A program made the position numbers and the translations under genes. A stretch of DNA of 64,000 bases from Lactobacillus sp. HBUAS51381 (GTDB lineage Bacteria; Bacillota; Bacilli; Lactobacillales; Lactobacillaceae), in the NCBI RefSeq assembly GCF_012641095.1, contig NZ_JAAVSC010000001.1, forward strand, positions 62,001 through 126,000, in the 5' to 3' direction. The notes under the pieces were generated by a model. The model saw only the letters and a program-made list of their open reading frames with translations. It was not told the origin of the DNA and did not search any database. Of the stretch, positions 51,573 to 60,996 are shown one piece after another (position 1 is the stretch's first letter; each line of letters opens with the position of its first letter).

Positions 51573-52316
51573 TTATAGGACCATCTTAACTGCCATGGCC
51601 ATGATGAGCACGCCCATGAAGGGCTTGAGGTAAGCGTTGAGCTTCTGGGGGTCGGCGTGCATCAGCAGGCGCGGGGCACAGATTGCGCCGAGAATCGCCC
51701 CAATCATTAGGCTGATGCCAATTCCCCAATCCACGTTGCTAGCCGACATGTGGAAGATTAGACCAATCAGCGTTGTGCCAACCAGAACGTAGGCCGACGT
51801 CGCAGCGGCTGGAATCATATCCAATCCGAGTACCAGTAGCCCTGCAATGATGGGACCACCACCGGATAGGCCGGCAACGCCAACCATGAGGCCGCTGACA
51901 ATCCCATATCCCGTCGCTTGAAGGCGTTGATGTCGGGCTGGGCGAGTCTGGTGGTGACTGAACCGTTTGACCAGGATCTGAACGCCTAATAAAAAGAGAA
52001 TGATCGCGACCAACCAGGTGTAGAGTTTAATCGGGATATACGGGGAGATGAGGGCGCCCACAATGGTTGCCGGGATGGCCGCAATCAGCATTTGATTACC
52101 AATCTTAAATTGAATTTGGCCCGTCCGGTAGTGGCCGTATGCCCCCACGAGTAGTGAAGGAAACGCCGTAAAGAGGGAGGTTGCCGCCGCAGCTCCCGGT
52201 GCCAGGTGGAAGACGGTGGTCAGTAGACCCAAGTAAATGGCCGCACCCCCGCCACCGGTCGAAATGACCAGTAGCCCAACTAAGAATCCAGTAACTAATA
52301 AAATTAACCAGGTCAT
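51573..52316 (-). CDS. TauE/SafE-family (TSUP) exporter, second copy
   Basis: About 247 residues with eight membrane helices in two halves: GFLVGLLVISTGGGGAAIYLGLLTTVF and SGLMVGVAGLSGGGPIIAGLLVLGLDMIP. These Gly-rich repeats are the TSUP signature. It is shorter than, and only distantly similar to, the protein at 13337-14182, and has no DUF1634 partner. The start at 52316 is supported by the membrane-helix position; AAGGAG lies about 12 bases upstream. The substrate is unknown. Confidence 0.85.
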   Translation of the reverse strand: MTWLILLVTGFLVGLLVISTGGGGAAIYLGLLTTVFHLAPGAAAATSLFTAFPSLLVGAYGHYRTGQIQFKIGNQMLIAAIPATIVGALISPYIPIKLYTWLVAIILFLLGVQILVKRFSHHQTRPARHQRLQATGYGIVSGLMVGVAGLSGGGPIIAGLLVLGLDMIPAAATSAYVLVGTTLIGLIFHMSASNVDWGIGISLMIGAILGAICAPRLLMHADPQKLNAYLKPFMGVLIMAMAVKMVL

Positions 52317-52450
52317 TAACCGACACAACTCCTTATCCGTTAAATAGTCTGTTTTCAGTGTACAAGTCGTGGTCGAGTGCGTCAATTTTTCGGATATGTC
52401 GTGAATGTTGGCGTATGATAAGAACTAAAGTTTTGAATGGAGGTAAGCAC

Positions 52451-53173
52451 ATGGAATTAGAACAACAACGACTCGCCATTGTTGGTGGCACCTCGGGTTT
52501 TGGGGAAGCAGTTGCCACCCAGGCCCTGACCTTGGGTGCCGCAGTTCACGTGATTGGGCACAGTCAAGCCCACGTGAATACAGCGGTAGCCCGTTTGAAG
52601 AAAATAGGAATGACAGTTACTGGGACGGCGCTAGACGCCCAGGATGATCAGCAATTGACGGCGTTCTTTGCGCAACAGGGAAAATTTGACCACGTCCTGT
52701 CGTTTCTCGGTGGGGCCATGGGTGGTGGCTTTCTAGATAATTCGGTAGCGGCGATTCGCCAAGCGATTGAAGACAAGTTCTTCGCCAATCTCCAACTGGC
52801 CCAGATCGCGGCGACGCATCTGAAGCCGCACGGATCGTTGATTTTTACCTCGGGTGCGGGCGGTCATCCCCACGATGCCTCCGGTGCCATCGTGGGCAAT
52901 CAGGCGATTAATACCATGGTGGCCGGTCTGGCGGTCGAAATGGCGCCGGACTATCGGGTGAACGCGGTCGCCCCAACCTGGACGCCCACCGGTCTCTGGC
53001 GAAACCTAACGCCCGAGCAGGTTAAGCAGCAGGCTGCTGATTTTGCCCAAGGGGTGCCGTTGAAACGCGTGGCGACGCCAGACGAGGTGGCCGCGGCGTA
53101 CATCTACCTGATGCAAAATGACTTTGTCACCGGACAGGTTTTGCATGTGGATGGCGGCGTGGATTTGATGTGA
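52451..53173 (+). CDS. SDR-family protein lacking the catalytic Tyr-Lys pair
   Basis: 240 residues with a Rossmann fold. The cofactor motif GGTSGFG and the late LHVDGGVDLM are present, and a Ser sits in LIFTSGAGG. Where classical SDRs have YxxxK, the sequence reads SGAIVGNQAINTMV, so Tyr appears replaced by Ala and Lys by Asn. It may be a non-catalytic binding protein or use other residues. The start is ATG 52451 behind GGAGG; the longer frame reaches into the divergent promoter region. Confidence 0.85.
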   Translation: MELEQQRLAIVGGTSGFGEAVATQALTLGAAVHVIGHSQAHVNTAVARLKKIGMTVTGTALDAQDDQQLTAFFAQQGKFDHVLSFLGGAMGGGFLDNSVAAIRQAIEDKFFANLQLAQIAATHLKPHGSLIFTSGAGGHPHDASGAIVGNQAINTMVAGLAVEMAPDYRVNAVAPTWTPTGLWRNLTPEQVKQQAADFAQGVPLKRVATPDEVAAAYIYLMQNDFVTGQVLHVDGGVDLM

Positions 53174-53248
53174 TGTTGGTTAGTGAATCCCAAAAGCAGG
53201 CTGTGACGTTTGACCGTCACGGCCTGCTTTTTCGGAGAACTCGATCAT

Positions 53249-53950
53249 TTAAAATTTTACCGGGACAATCACGCCGTTCACGTAGCTGGCGGCATCGGAA
53301 CACAGAAACAGCGCCGTCTGGGCAATCTTATTGCCACTCGGTGAGGTCGGGACCGTAATGCCTAATGGCGTCTCGGCATCCTTACTGCCGGGGGCAATGG
53401 CGTTAGTCCGAATCCCGGCGTTCTGATACATGAAGGCGGTATTCTTGGTCAAGCCGACCACCGCGTGCTTAGAGGCGGCGTAGGCCGCACTGGCCCGGTC
53501 GCTCGTATCGCCTTCGACGGCCGCAATGTTAAGAATTACGCCGGAATCCTGTTGGGTGAACTGTTTGAGGGCTTCACGCGTGGCCAACATGACGCTGGTC
53601 GTGTTGACCGTCATGACCCGATCCCACAGCTCGTTGGTTAACGTATCGGCGGGGGCTAGTTTGTCCAGCATCCCGGCGTTATTGACCAGAATGTCGAGAT
53701 GGCCAAAACGGTCGACGGCTTGTTGGACCATGGCCGTGACGTCGGCATCCTTGGTGACGTCGGTGACGGCAGCGATGGCCGTACCACCGGCAGTTGTGAT
53801 GCCATCGACGACGGCGTTTAACGCCTCGGCATTACTATCGGCGGCCACGACTTGGGCCCCTTCCTTAGCAAATAGTTCAGCGATGGCTTGGCCCTTACCA
53901 GACCCGGCCCCGGTGACGATGGCGACCTTATTCGTTAATTGTTGTACCAC
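53249..53950 (-). CDS. Short-chain dehydrogenase/reductase
   Basis: About 233 residues. GAGSGKGQAIAELFAKEGAQVV is the cofactor site, DILVNNAGMLD follows, and the active site AAYAASKHAVVGLTK holds Tyr and Lys. The Asp in ADSNAEA suggests NAD preference. Start GTG 53950 is favoured because AGGAG lies 8-9 bases upstream; GTG 53959 overlaps that site. It is convergent with the degenerate SDR gene. The substrate is unknown. Confidence 0.88.
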   Translation of the reverse strand: MVQQLTNKVAIVTGAGSGKGQAIAELFAKEGAQVVAADSNAEALNAVVDGITTAGGTAIAAVTDVTKDADVTAMVQQAVDRFGHLDILVNNAGMLDKLAPADTLTNELWDRVMTVNTTSVMLATREALKQFTQQDSGVILNIAAVEGDTSDRASAAYAASKHAVVGLTKNTAFMYQNAGIRTNAIAPGSKDAETPLGITVPTSPSGNKIAQTALFLCSDAASYVNGVIVPVKF

Positions 53951-54162
53951 GTTACTCACTCCTCATGACAACTAATTTATGGGATTGAAGGATTGCTGGA
54001 TAATCTATCATATTGATTGCGTTCCTTAACCGTTCCCTTAGCTTCATTATAGGCGTTTGTGTGACCGGTGCGACGTTTTTTTTAGGTTAACGGCGAAAGG
54101 GATTGACCGGAAATTTAGCAGGTGTTATTTTTAAAGTAACAACAGATAGAGGAGTGTTGACT

Positions 54163-55026
54163 ATGAAATATGTCGTTACAGGTGCCACCGGTCATTTAGG
54201 AACCGAAATTGTTGAGGCGCTCGTCAAATTGGTGGCCCCAACCGATGTGACGCTGGGGGTGCACACGCCGGCCAAGGCCGCTGCTTTTGCCCAGCGAGGG
54301 ATGACCGTTCTGCCCCTAGATTACCGCCAACCGGCGACGGTGACAACGGTGTTGGATGCGGCCGATGTCGTCATCTACGTGCCCAGCAAGAGCCACGACA
54401 GCTTTAGTCGCGTCACGGAATTTGAAAATGTTCTGACCGCGGCAAGCCAGGCGCACGTTGGCCATCTGATCGTGATGGGCTTCATTGCCGATCAAGCCAA
54501 TAATCCGTTCGACCTGTCCGCCTTTTATGGCTACGTGCCCCGGCGCTTGGCGGCTAGTGGGATATCCTACACGATTTTACGGAATGCACTGTATGCCGAT
54601 CCATTGGTTCCCTATCTCCCGGAATTGATTGAACGGCACAACGTGATTTACCCGATGGGGGATGCCTCGCTCAGCTTTATTAGCCTAGCTGACAGTGCCG
54701 CGGCGTTTGCCAAGGTGGCGGTCACCCCCGCGTTGTGGCACCAGCCCAGTTATACGTTGACGCAGGAACGATCCTACACGATGCCCGCGCTCGCTCGAGT
54801 TTTGAGCCAAGTTTCGGGTCAGTCCATTGGCTATGCGCCGGTCACGCTCAGTGAGTTTGCGGCGTTGTATAACCAGGGAAATGAAGGCCACATGCTAGCT
54901 TCTATGTACGATGCTGGTGGGCGCGGACTGTTGGCGACTGTCACGGATGACTACCAGACCATCATGGGACATCCCGCCCAGAGCTTGCCAGACTTTTTGA
55001 CCGCGCAGTTGGCCAGTAAAGGCTAA
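54163..55026 (+). CDS. NmrA-like NAD(P)H-binding protein (quinone reductase type)
   Basis: 287 residues. It opens MKYVVTGATGHLGTEIVEALV, the atypical SDR cofactor motif, followed by VHTPAKAAAFAQRGMTVLPLDYRQP and the NmrA/QOR2-like GYVPRRLAASGISYTILRNALYADP. Members bind NADPH as redox sensors or reduce quinones. The start is ATG 54163 with GAGGAG upstream. It ends just before structured repeat copy D. Confidence 0.85.
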   Translation: MKYVVTGATGHLGTEIVEALVKLVAPTDVTLGVHTPAKAAAFAQRGMTVLPLDYRQPATVTTVLDAADVVIYVPSKSHDSFSRVTEFENVLTAASQAHVGHLIVMGFIADQANNPFDLSAFYGYVPRRLAASGISYTILRNALYADPLVPYLPELIERHNVIYPMGDASLSFISLADSAAAFAKVAVTPALWHQPSYTLTQERSYTMPALARVLSQVSGQSIGYAPVTLSEFAALYNQGNEGHMLASMYDAGGRGLLATVTDDYQTIMGHPAQSLPDFLTAQLASKG

Positions 55027-55074
55027 GGGCAAAAGTGCGGTAAATTTATCCATGCCTGCTAAGAGTTCCACCGG

Positions 55075-55592
55075 CTGTGATGCTCTAACCCCTGGCAAGG
55101 TTTATCGCCATTAAATTAGTCATCAATAACCACCTGCGGCTGCCAGAGATTCCGGCGCTGTGGGGACCGCCTGCGGCCTGAGAATCGGTCCTCCGGCTCG
55201 GTTTGAAGCCTGACCAAGACCGTCAGTCTTCAAATACGTCCCGCGCTGTAAGCTGCTGCACAGCTAACACCGCAGTCACGGCTGCCTCCATCTCTGCCTA
55301 CCTCCGGTTACGGTGGTTGAAACCTATTAAATGTACGGTGACGTCGCTGGAATGACAACGTTTTGCCAGTTTAATTGGATACATCTCATGTAGCCGTGAG
55401 TGAGTCAAATTTGGTCTCAGCCGTGGGATTTACCAAGCGATTTTTCTTGGTAAAATGGCGTCTTTGAGACGCGGGCTGACGGCTCAAAGCGAGGGAAAAG
55501 ACAGTACTTTGGCTTTTCCCGATCCTGCCCACAGCGATCCAGACCAAATTTGGCGAACGGTAAGGCGGCCAGTACGCGACTATCGTATCTTA
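55075..55592 (-). repeat. Structured intergenic repeat, copy D (full length)
   Basis: Full-length copy in reverse orientation. Stems: AAATTTGGTCT 55407-55417 / AGACCAAATTT 55541-55551; GGGAAAAG 55493-55500 / CTTTTCCC 55513-55520; TTTACCAAG 55429-55437 / CTTGGTAAA 55446-55454; GGACCG 55164-55169 / CGGTCC 55186-55191. Sequence is close to copy C throughout. It lies between the convergent NmrA-like and TagF genes. No protein gene is supported in 55027-55658. Confidence 0.9.
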
Positions 55593-55634
55593 AAACAGCC
55601 CCCATCCTGACTAACGTCGGTGATGGGGGCTGTT
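55593..55634 (-). terminator. Intrinsic terminator of the wall-polymer operon
   Basis: AAACAGCCCCCATC pairs with GATGGGGGCTGTTT around a 14-nt loop. The minus strand continues with a T-run. Confidence 0.9.
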
Positions 55635-55658
55635 TGCGGTGATGAACTAATCTGGTGG

Positions 55659-57974
55659 TTACTTTAAATCCGACTGATCGAAGAAGGCGTCAACCACGCG
55701 TTGGGTGGCGTGGCCGTCTTCCCAGGCGTTGAACCGCTGGCTGAACCGGTCATAGGCCGCCGCGTAATCCTGGGTGACCTGAGGCAGGTTGTGCAGGGCC
55801 GCCAAGACATCGTCGTTGGTCTTGAGCAGTGGTCCCGGGAGATCCTTTTCCATGTCGAGGTAGAAGCCCCGCAGGACGCTACCATATTTTTCGTAGTCGT
55901 AAACGAAGTACAGAATCGGCCGCTTGAGGATGGCGTAATCGAAGAAGACACTAGAGTAGTCGGTGATCAGCACGTCCGAAATCAGGTAGAGTTCGGCAAT
56001 GTCGTCGTAACTCGATTCGTTATAGACGAAGTCGCCGAAGCCGGTGGTGTCCAGATGCTCGGTGATGAAGTAGTGGGTCCGCAAGACCAGCACGTACTCG
56101 TCGCCCAGTTCACGCTTTAGCCGGTTGATGTCTAACTTCAGCGTGAACTTGTAGTCGCCGACGCCGTAGTAGTCATCGTCACGCCAAGTTGGGGCGTAGA
56201 GGATGATCTTCTTGTCTTGCGGAATCCCCAGCTTTTCCTTAATCTGGCGAGCGCGGGCGTCACGGTCCGGTGCACTGAGAATGTCATTTCGTGGATAGCC
56301 CGACTTCAACATCTTGTCGACCGGATACATGAAGGCGTGCTCGAACACGTCGACCGAGAATTGGTTGGCCGTGACCAGGTAATCCCACTGCCGCGACTGC
56401 TGGAAGAAGATCTGCTTGTACAGTGGGTTGGCGCTGGCCACATTATCCATGTCGAAGACCAGATGTTTGAGCGGCGTGCCGTGCCAGGTTGCGAGAAATT
56501 TCGTTCCCGGGCGCTTGACGAACCACTTGGGCTGACGCATGTTAATCACTTGAAATTTGGCCGTGGCGAGATAGTACATGTAGCGCCAGCCGAAACGTTT
56601 GACAACCGTCGTATCCGGTTGTCCGGTCGGCATACCCGTGACGCCGGGGTTGGAAATCCAGACGTGCTTGAACTGGCCGGGATAGGTCGCCTGCAGATAG
56701 TTGTAGACGGCCTTGGGACTGTCCGAGAAATTTCGTCCAAGGAAGGATTCGTAAAGAATCGTCTTCGGCTTAATCGGGAGTTTGGTGAACCACCACATGT
56801 ACGACAGTCGGGTAATACCGCGGCCACGGTGCTTGATGACGCGGCCCAACTGGCGTAGGTGCACAATCCGATTGATGGCGCGTTGTGGACAAGTGGGTTG
56901 GCGGCGGATATGCGTTAAGATTCGCCGACTCAGCAGTGAAAGTTCACCAAGTGCCGAGTCATCGACCAACTGAAGAAAGGCGTGAAGCTGCGCCATTAAT
57001 CCCGGAACATCGGTCACCGAAGCGTCTTCAGCGGTTGCACCGGTCGCCAGGGCCATGTAGAGGAACCGGTGAAGGCGATACAGGCAGTAACGGCTGAATG
57101 CCAGATGAAGATCGGGGGTTGTGATGGCGACAAGGCTGGTCTGCCAAGAGGCAATCCGTTGTTGCCACCGGTCCGCAACGTCCAATTGATGCATGGAGGG
57201 TTGGTTGACCGGGTCGTTGTGTTTGACGCGAATATAGGTGGGATCGGCCAAACGTAGGTAGCGACTGGTTCGTGCCATGACCTGTGTTAGGAAGGTGTAG
57301 TCGGGATAAAGCGCGTTGGTTTCGTCGAACTGCAGGTGGTGGTCTTGGACCAGTTGCCGGTTGATAACCTTACCCGTGATTTTGAGCTGTCGGTTAAATT
57401 GTTCCCAGCGCGAATCACCGGACAGGCTGATATATTTATGCTGCAACCAGTTATTGACGGCCGGCGTCACGGTGAGGTCAGTCGTCAGTTGGCCGAGTGT
57501 GGCCGTGCTGAGGTTGACCGCCCGATTTTTGGGCTGTCGACGCTTGGGCCCACCCCATTTGGGTAGATTATCTTGAACAGTCGTTTGTGTTGAACTAGCC
57601 ACAAATGAGGTGTGGGGTTCATAGGTAGGGTATTGGTACAGATCCCCGAAGGTATCGGTGGGGAACGGCGTAATCGCGGCCATGGTTGCTAGGGCTTCGG
57701 CGGTGAGGTAGTCATCGCTATCAACGAAGACGAGCCAATCACCACTCGCGGCGGCTAAAGCGGCGTTGCGGGCAGCGCCAGCTGTTTGACCGGTGAAATG
57801 AACCTGCCGAACGGCGAAGGGGAGCTGCCAATCGGCCTCGGTGAGGTCCAGCTGGGCGTTTAACGCAATCACCCATTCAAAATCCTGAAAGCTTTGGGCC
57901 GACAGGTTATGCCGTAATTCTAAAAGTTGCGGGAGCTCTTCATTTTGACAGGGCGTAATCACACTAAATTTCAT
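55659..57974 (-). CDS. GT2-TagF fusion: teichoic acid glycerophosphotransferase
   Basis: 771 residues. An N-terminal family-2 glycosyltransferase domain (MKFSVITPCQNEE, LVFVDSDDYLTAEAL, about 1-280) and a linker are followed by a C-terminal CDP-glycerol glycerophosphotransferase domain of the TagF type (about 400-765: LATWHGTPLKHLVFDMDN, KSGYPRNDIL, KIILYAPTWRDDDYY, LVLRTHYFI, DVLITDYSSVFFDYAILKRP). TagF extends poly(glycerol phosphate). It acts at the inner membrane face in wall teichoic acid or a similar polymer. AGGAGG precedes the start at 57974. It follows a 310-residue protein gene by 10 bp in one operon. Confidence 0.92.
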   Translation of the reverse strand: MKFSVITPCQNEELPQLLELRHNLSAQSFQDFEWVIALNAQLDLTEADWQLPFAVRQVHFTGQTAGAARNAALAAASGDWLVFVDSDDYLTAEALATMAAITPFPTDTFGDLYQYPTYEPHTSFVASSTQTTVQDNLPKWGGPKRRQPKNRAVNLSTATLGQLTTDLTVTPAVNNWLQHKYISLSGDSRWEQFNRQLKITGKVINRQLVQDHHLQFDETNALYPDYTFLTQVMARTSRYLRLADPTYIRVKHNDPVNQPSMHQLDVADRWQQRIASWQTSLVAITTPDLHLAFSRYCLYRLHRFLYMALATGATAEDASVTDVPGLMAQLHAFLQLVDDSALGELSLLSRRILTHIRRQPTCPQRAINRIVHLRQLGRVIKHRGRGITRLSYMWWFTKLPIKPKTILYESFLGRNFSDSPKAVYNYLQATYPGQFKHVWISNPGVTGMPTGQPDTTVVKRFGWRYMYYLATAKFQVINMRQPKWFVKRPGTKFLATWHGTPLKHLVFDMDNVASANPLYKQIFFQQSRQWDYLVTANQFSVDVFEHAFMYPVDKMLKSGYPRNDILSAPDRDARARQIKEKLGIPQDKKIILYAPTWRDDDYYGVGDYKFTLKLDINRLKRELGDEYVLVLRTHYFITEHLDTTGFGDFVYNESSYDDIAELYLISDVLITDYSSVFFDYAILKRPILYFVYDYEKYGSVLRGFYLDMEKDLPGPLLKTNDDVLAALHNLPQVTQDYAAAYDRFSQRFNAWEDGHATQRVVDAFFDQSDLK

Positions 57975-57984
57975 GGTCGGCCTC

Positions 57985-58917
57985 CTAGTAGAACAACTGG
58001 TGAGCCACACGTGGTGACAGCAGTTGCAGTAATCTCAGACGGGACCAATGGCGAGCCGGACTAATCGTACTGTGTTTGATGCGCGCGAGTAGTTCGGTGT
58101 GGTCTTCTTTGGACAGTTGTTTCCGATCGATTGATTTCAAGAGCGCTTCGAGTTGTCGCTGGAAATAGGCCTGATAAACCGGTTGCCACATGACATCCAG
58201 CTGTTGAACGTCGATTTTTTTGAGCTCACTTAACCAGGCAACGGGGGTTGCTTCGACCCACATGGCCCGTTGGATCGTGGGGACGTGCAAGCGAATCACG
58301 TCGGTGCTTTGGCGTAGGACGGCGAAGGCCTGCGCCGCTGAGACCAGCGGTAAGGCCGGGTCTAGCAGCTCGGTAGGGAGTAAAACGCCGGTCGGCCGAA
58401 TACGCTGGGTGAGCAGTCGCTGGTTTTGCAAGTTGGTCTGAACCGAGTAACTTTGGAGGCTCCACAACGTTAGTAGCTGCTCGTTCGGGTCATCCAGGGA
58501 GTCCGTCGCCAGTTGACGATATGTTTGTTGTAAGGCGGCTTCCTGATGATCCACGACGTAGGCCGCAATCTGGTCGGACAGTGATTGGTGCATATCAAAA
58601 GCCGCCAAACTGATGGGACTGCCTGGATGTTTCGCCATCACTTGGGCCCACTGATGAAGGGCGCCGGGCAAAACGTGATCAGTTTCGCGGAGATTAATCA
58701 GATAATTTTGGGGGTCTAAGGGGGCGTGGAGCTGATTGATCGTTAGTCCCCAATCTTTTGCTTGTTGCTGTTGCGTAGACGTTAAATTTTGAGTGTCAGT
58801 TAATTGTAAGTTAAAAGATGCGGCTGCAAAGCGTTGGCTGGTTAATTCCCCGACAAGTGTGCTTAGACACGGCCAGTCCAACGTGGATTGCGGCACGATA
58901 TTAATAAAAACGTGCAT
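57985..58917 (-). CDS. Companion protein of the GT2-TagF enzyme, unknown
   Basis: 310 residues. The N-terminal 110 residues (MHVFINIVPQSTLDWPCLSTLVGEL ... NYLINLRETDHVLPGALHQW) look like a reduced GT2 fold without a clear DxD. The rest is helical and Leu/Gln-rich with a basic C-terminus. I do not recognise a named family. It is the first gene of a two-gene unit with the GT2-TagF fusion and is probably a partner or a degenerate glycosyltransferase in polymer synthesis. Confidence 0.65.
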   Translation of the reverse strand: MHVFINIVPQSTLDWPCLSTLVGELTSQRFAAASFNLQLTDTQNLTSTQQQQAKDWGLTINQLHAPLDPQNYLINLRETDHVLPGALHQWAQVMAKHPGSPISLAAFDMHQSLSDQIAAYVVDHQEAALQQTYRQLATDSLDDPNEQLLTLWSLQSYSVQTNLQNQRLLTQRIRPTGVLLPTELLDPALPLVSAAQAFAVLRQSTDVIRLHVPTIQRAMWVEATPVAWLSELKKIDVQQLDVMWQPVYQAYFQRQLEALLKSIDRKQLSKEDHTELLARIKHSTISPARHWSRLRLLQLLSPRVAHQLFY

Positions 58918-59140
58918 GAGTTTTCCCTTCTCCGATGAAGTATTGTAGCAAGTGACAGAGCTATAACGAACCCATTATACAGAGTTTGTATGGTGGGTGC
59001 ACGAACTATTTAAAGAATAGTTAAAAACTTAAGGATTATCAATCTTTATGACGGTAAAACAATGCAGCAATTGTCTAATTATTTGTGAAGGTTAGGTCGA
59101 GGTTGACCCCATGTTTCAGTCAGTTAATTTCGAAGATCAT

Positions 59141-59173
59141 AAAAAGCCTGGACGTTTTGTGCCCAGACTTTTT
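59141..59173 (-). terminator. Intrinsic terminator of the HxlR gene
   Basis: AAAAAGCCTGG pairs with CCAGACTTTTT with one mismatch. It lies downstream of hxlR on the minus strand. Confidence 0.8.
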
Positions 59174-59199
59174 CGATACATTTACAAAATTTGAAATCC

Positions 59200-59562
59200 T
59201 TAGACATCATCGCGACTAAGTAACGTGATCTCTTCTCCCGCGGCCTCGCGCCGGTCGATGTTGTCCTCGCCCCAAACGCAGAGTTCATGAAGAATGCCGG
59301 AGAGGGATTGGCCGTAGTCGGTCAATGCGTAGTCCACGCGTGGTGGCACCTGTTGGTAGACGTGGCGGGAGACAATATTGGCGGCTTCGAGTTCGCGGAG
59401 TTGCTGCGTCAGCATCTTTTGCGAGATTTGGGGAATGGCCCGCGCGAGTTCCCCCGTCCGCATGGTGTGGTGCCGGAGATGGCAGAGAATGATGGATTTC
59501 CATTTGCCGCCGATGATTTCCATCGTGGCTTCGACGCCAATGTGATACGTTTTTGTGGACAT
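59200..59562 (-). CDS. HxlR-family transcriptional regulator
   Basis: 120 residues. A winged helix of the HxlR type: MEIIGGKWKSIILCHLRHHTMRTGELARAIPQISQKMLTQQLRELEAANIVSRHVY and PPRVDYALTDYGQSL. One Cys (ILCHL) near the helix start could sense electrophiles or oxidants, as in related YodB/HypR proteins. The start at 59562 has GGAGG upstream. It is divergent from an MFS exporter that it probably controls. Confidence 0.92.
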   Translation of the reverse strand: MSTKTYHIGVEATMEIIGGKWKSIILCHLRHHTMRTGELARAIPQISQKMLTQQLRELEAANIVSRHVYQQVPPRVDYALTDYGQSLSGILHELCVWGEDNIDRREAAGEEITLLSRDDV

Positions 59563-59594
59563 GAAATAGCCTCCTGATTGATGGTTACTTTTTG

Positions 59595-59649
59595 GTGGGT
59601 AGGGAACTTTAAAGTGGGTACTTGTCTTAGAGTTCTTAGCCAGTATAAT
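59595..59649 (+). promoter_or_regulatory. MFS promoter with two GTGGGTA direct repeats
   Basis: GTGGGTA occurs at 59595-59601 and 59614-59620, just upstream of TTGTCT (59622-59627) and TATAAT (59644-59649, 16-bp spacer). The repeats are 19 bp apart, about two helical turns, and are candidate HxlR sites. Confidence 0.5.
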
Positions 59650-59685
59650 CAATAACTATCGCATTAGCAATTCAAGGAGGTCATT

Positions 59686-60891
59686 ATGACAAAAAAACTT
59701 TCACCAACTTTTACCTTACTCGCGTTAGCCGTTAGTGCTTTCGCCATTGGATCAACTGAATTCATCAGTGTGGGGCTAATCCCGCTATTAATTCAAAGTT
59801 TCCACGTCAGCCTAGCGCAAGCCGGGTTAACGGTTTCGGTCTATGCACTGGGCATCACGCTGGGCGCACCGATCATGACCTTACTGACGGGTCAAATTAA
59901 TCGGCATACGTTAATGGTCATTATTATGCTGCTCTTTATTACCGGTAATCTGGTGGCGGCCTTTGCGCCGACGTTTACCGTCTTACTCGCCGGTCGTGTG
60001 GTCGCGGCATTGGCTCACGGGATCTTTATGACGGTGGGCTCCGTGATTGCGGCGGACGTGGTGGCACCTTCCAAACGTGCTTCGGCAATTGCCGTGATGT
60101 TTACGGGCCTCACGGTGGCCACGGTCACGGGAGTACCCTTGGGCACGATGATTGGTCAACTGGGTGGTTGGCGCTGGTCCTTCATCTTTATCAGTCTGAT
60201 TGGCCTCATCGGTTTGGTGGCCGACTACATTTTGGTTCCCCGGCATTTGCCATTGCCTAGCAAAGCCACGGCGCGGGGAATTCTCCGGGTCTTGGGTAAC
60301 CCACAACTGGGCTTGGCCCTACTCGTCACGGCGTTGGGGTACGGGGGCACCTTTGTGGCGTACACCTATCTTTCCCCACTATTGGAACAGCAAATGGGGT
60401 GGTCGAGCAGTGCAGTCGTAGTTATTCTGGTGATCTACGGCCTAATGGTGGCCATCGGGAATACGCTGGGTGGTCGCTGGGCCAATGCCAAGCCGTTGGC
60501 CGCACTCTTGAAGATGTTTACGGGCTTGTTCGTGACTCTGCTGGTTCTGACGGTGACCACGAATAGTCAGTGGCTGGGTCTGTTAACCGTACTGGCTATG
60601 GGCTTCTTCGCGTTTATGAATGTTCCGGGCTTACAACTCTACATCGTGCAATTGGCCGAAAAGTATACCCCCGCCGATATCACCATGGCCTCGGCGCTTA
60701 ACATCTCCGCCTTCAACGTCGGGATCGCGCTGGGGTCCGGCATCGGTGGTCAGGTGACCCGTCAATTAGGGCTGGCCTGGACCCCACTGTTCGGCGCCAT
60801 CATGGTCGCAATTAGTATTGGCCTGACCTGGGGATTAATTCGGTTGGCCCGACCGTCGAAACGCTTGGTGAATAAATTTAATCATAACTAA
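59686..60891 (+). CDS. MFS efflux transporter (DHA1, AraJ/YdhP-like)
   Basis: 401 residues with 12 membrane helices. FAIGSTEFISVGLIPLLIQSFHVSLAQAGLTVSVYALGITLGAP is typical of the AraJ/YdhP branch. VLLAGRVVAALAHGIFMTVGSVIAADVV and FTGLTVATVTGVPLGTMIGQLGGWRW complete the signature. It likely exports drugs or sugars. AAGGAGG precedes the ATG. It is paired with the divergent HxlR gene. Confidence 0.9.
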   Translation: MTKKLSPTFTLLALAVSAFAIGSTEFISVGLIPLLIQSFHVSLAQAGLTVSVYALGITLGAPIMTLLTGQINRHTLMVIIMLLFITGNLVAAFAPTFTVLLAGRVVAALAHGIFMTVGSVIAADVVAPSKRASAIAVMFTGLTVATVTGVPLGTMIGQLGGWRWSFIFISLIGLIGLVADYILVPRHLPLPSKATARGILRVLGNPQLGLALLVTALGYGGTFVAYTYLSPLLEQQMGWSSSAVVVILVIYGLMVAIGNTLGGRWANAKPLAALLKMFTGLFVTLLVLTVTTNSQWLGLLTVLAMGFFAFMNVPGLQLYIVQLAEKYTPADITMASALNISAFNVGIALGSGIGGQVTRQLGLAWTPLFGAIMVAISIGLTWGLIRLARPSKRLVNKFNHN

Positions 60892-60944
60892 GCGGACAGG
60901 ATGCGGCAGAACCAAGATTCCGCTGTTTATTTCCAACCTAGTCA

Positions 60945-60987
60945 AAAGGTGCGTTAACAGGCGATGACCTGTTGACGCACCTTTTTT
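60945..60987. terminator. Bidirectional terminator between MFS and tetR genes
   Basis: AAGGTGCGTTAACAGG pairs with CCTGTTGACGCACCTT (one G-T pair), with T6 to the right and A-run to the left. Confidence 0.92.
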
Positions 60988-60996
60988 AGCTGGAAC

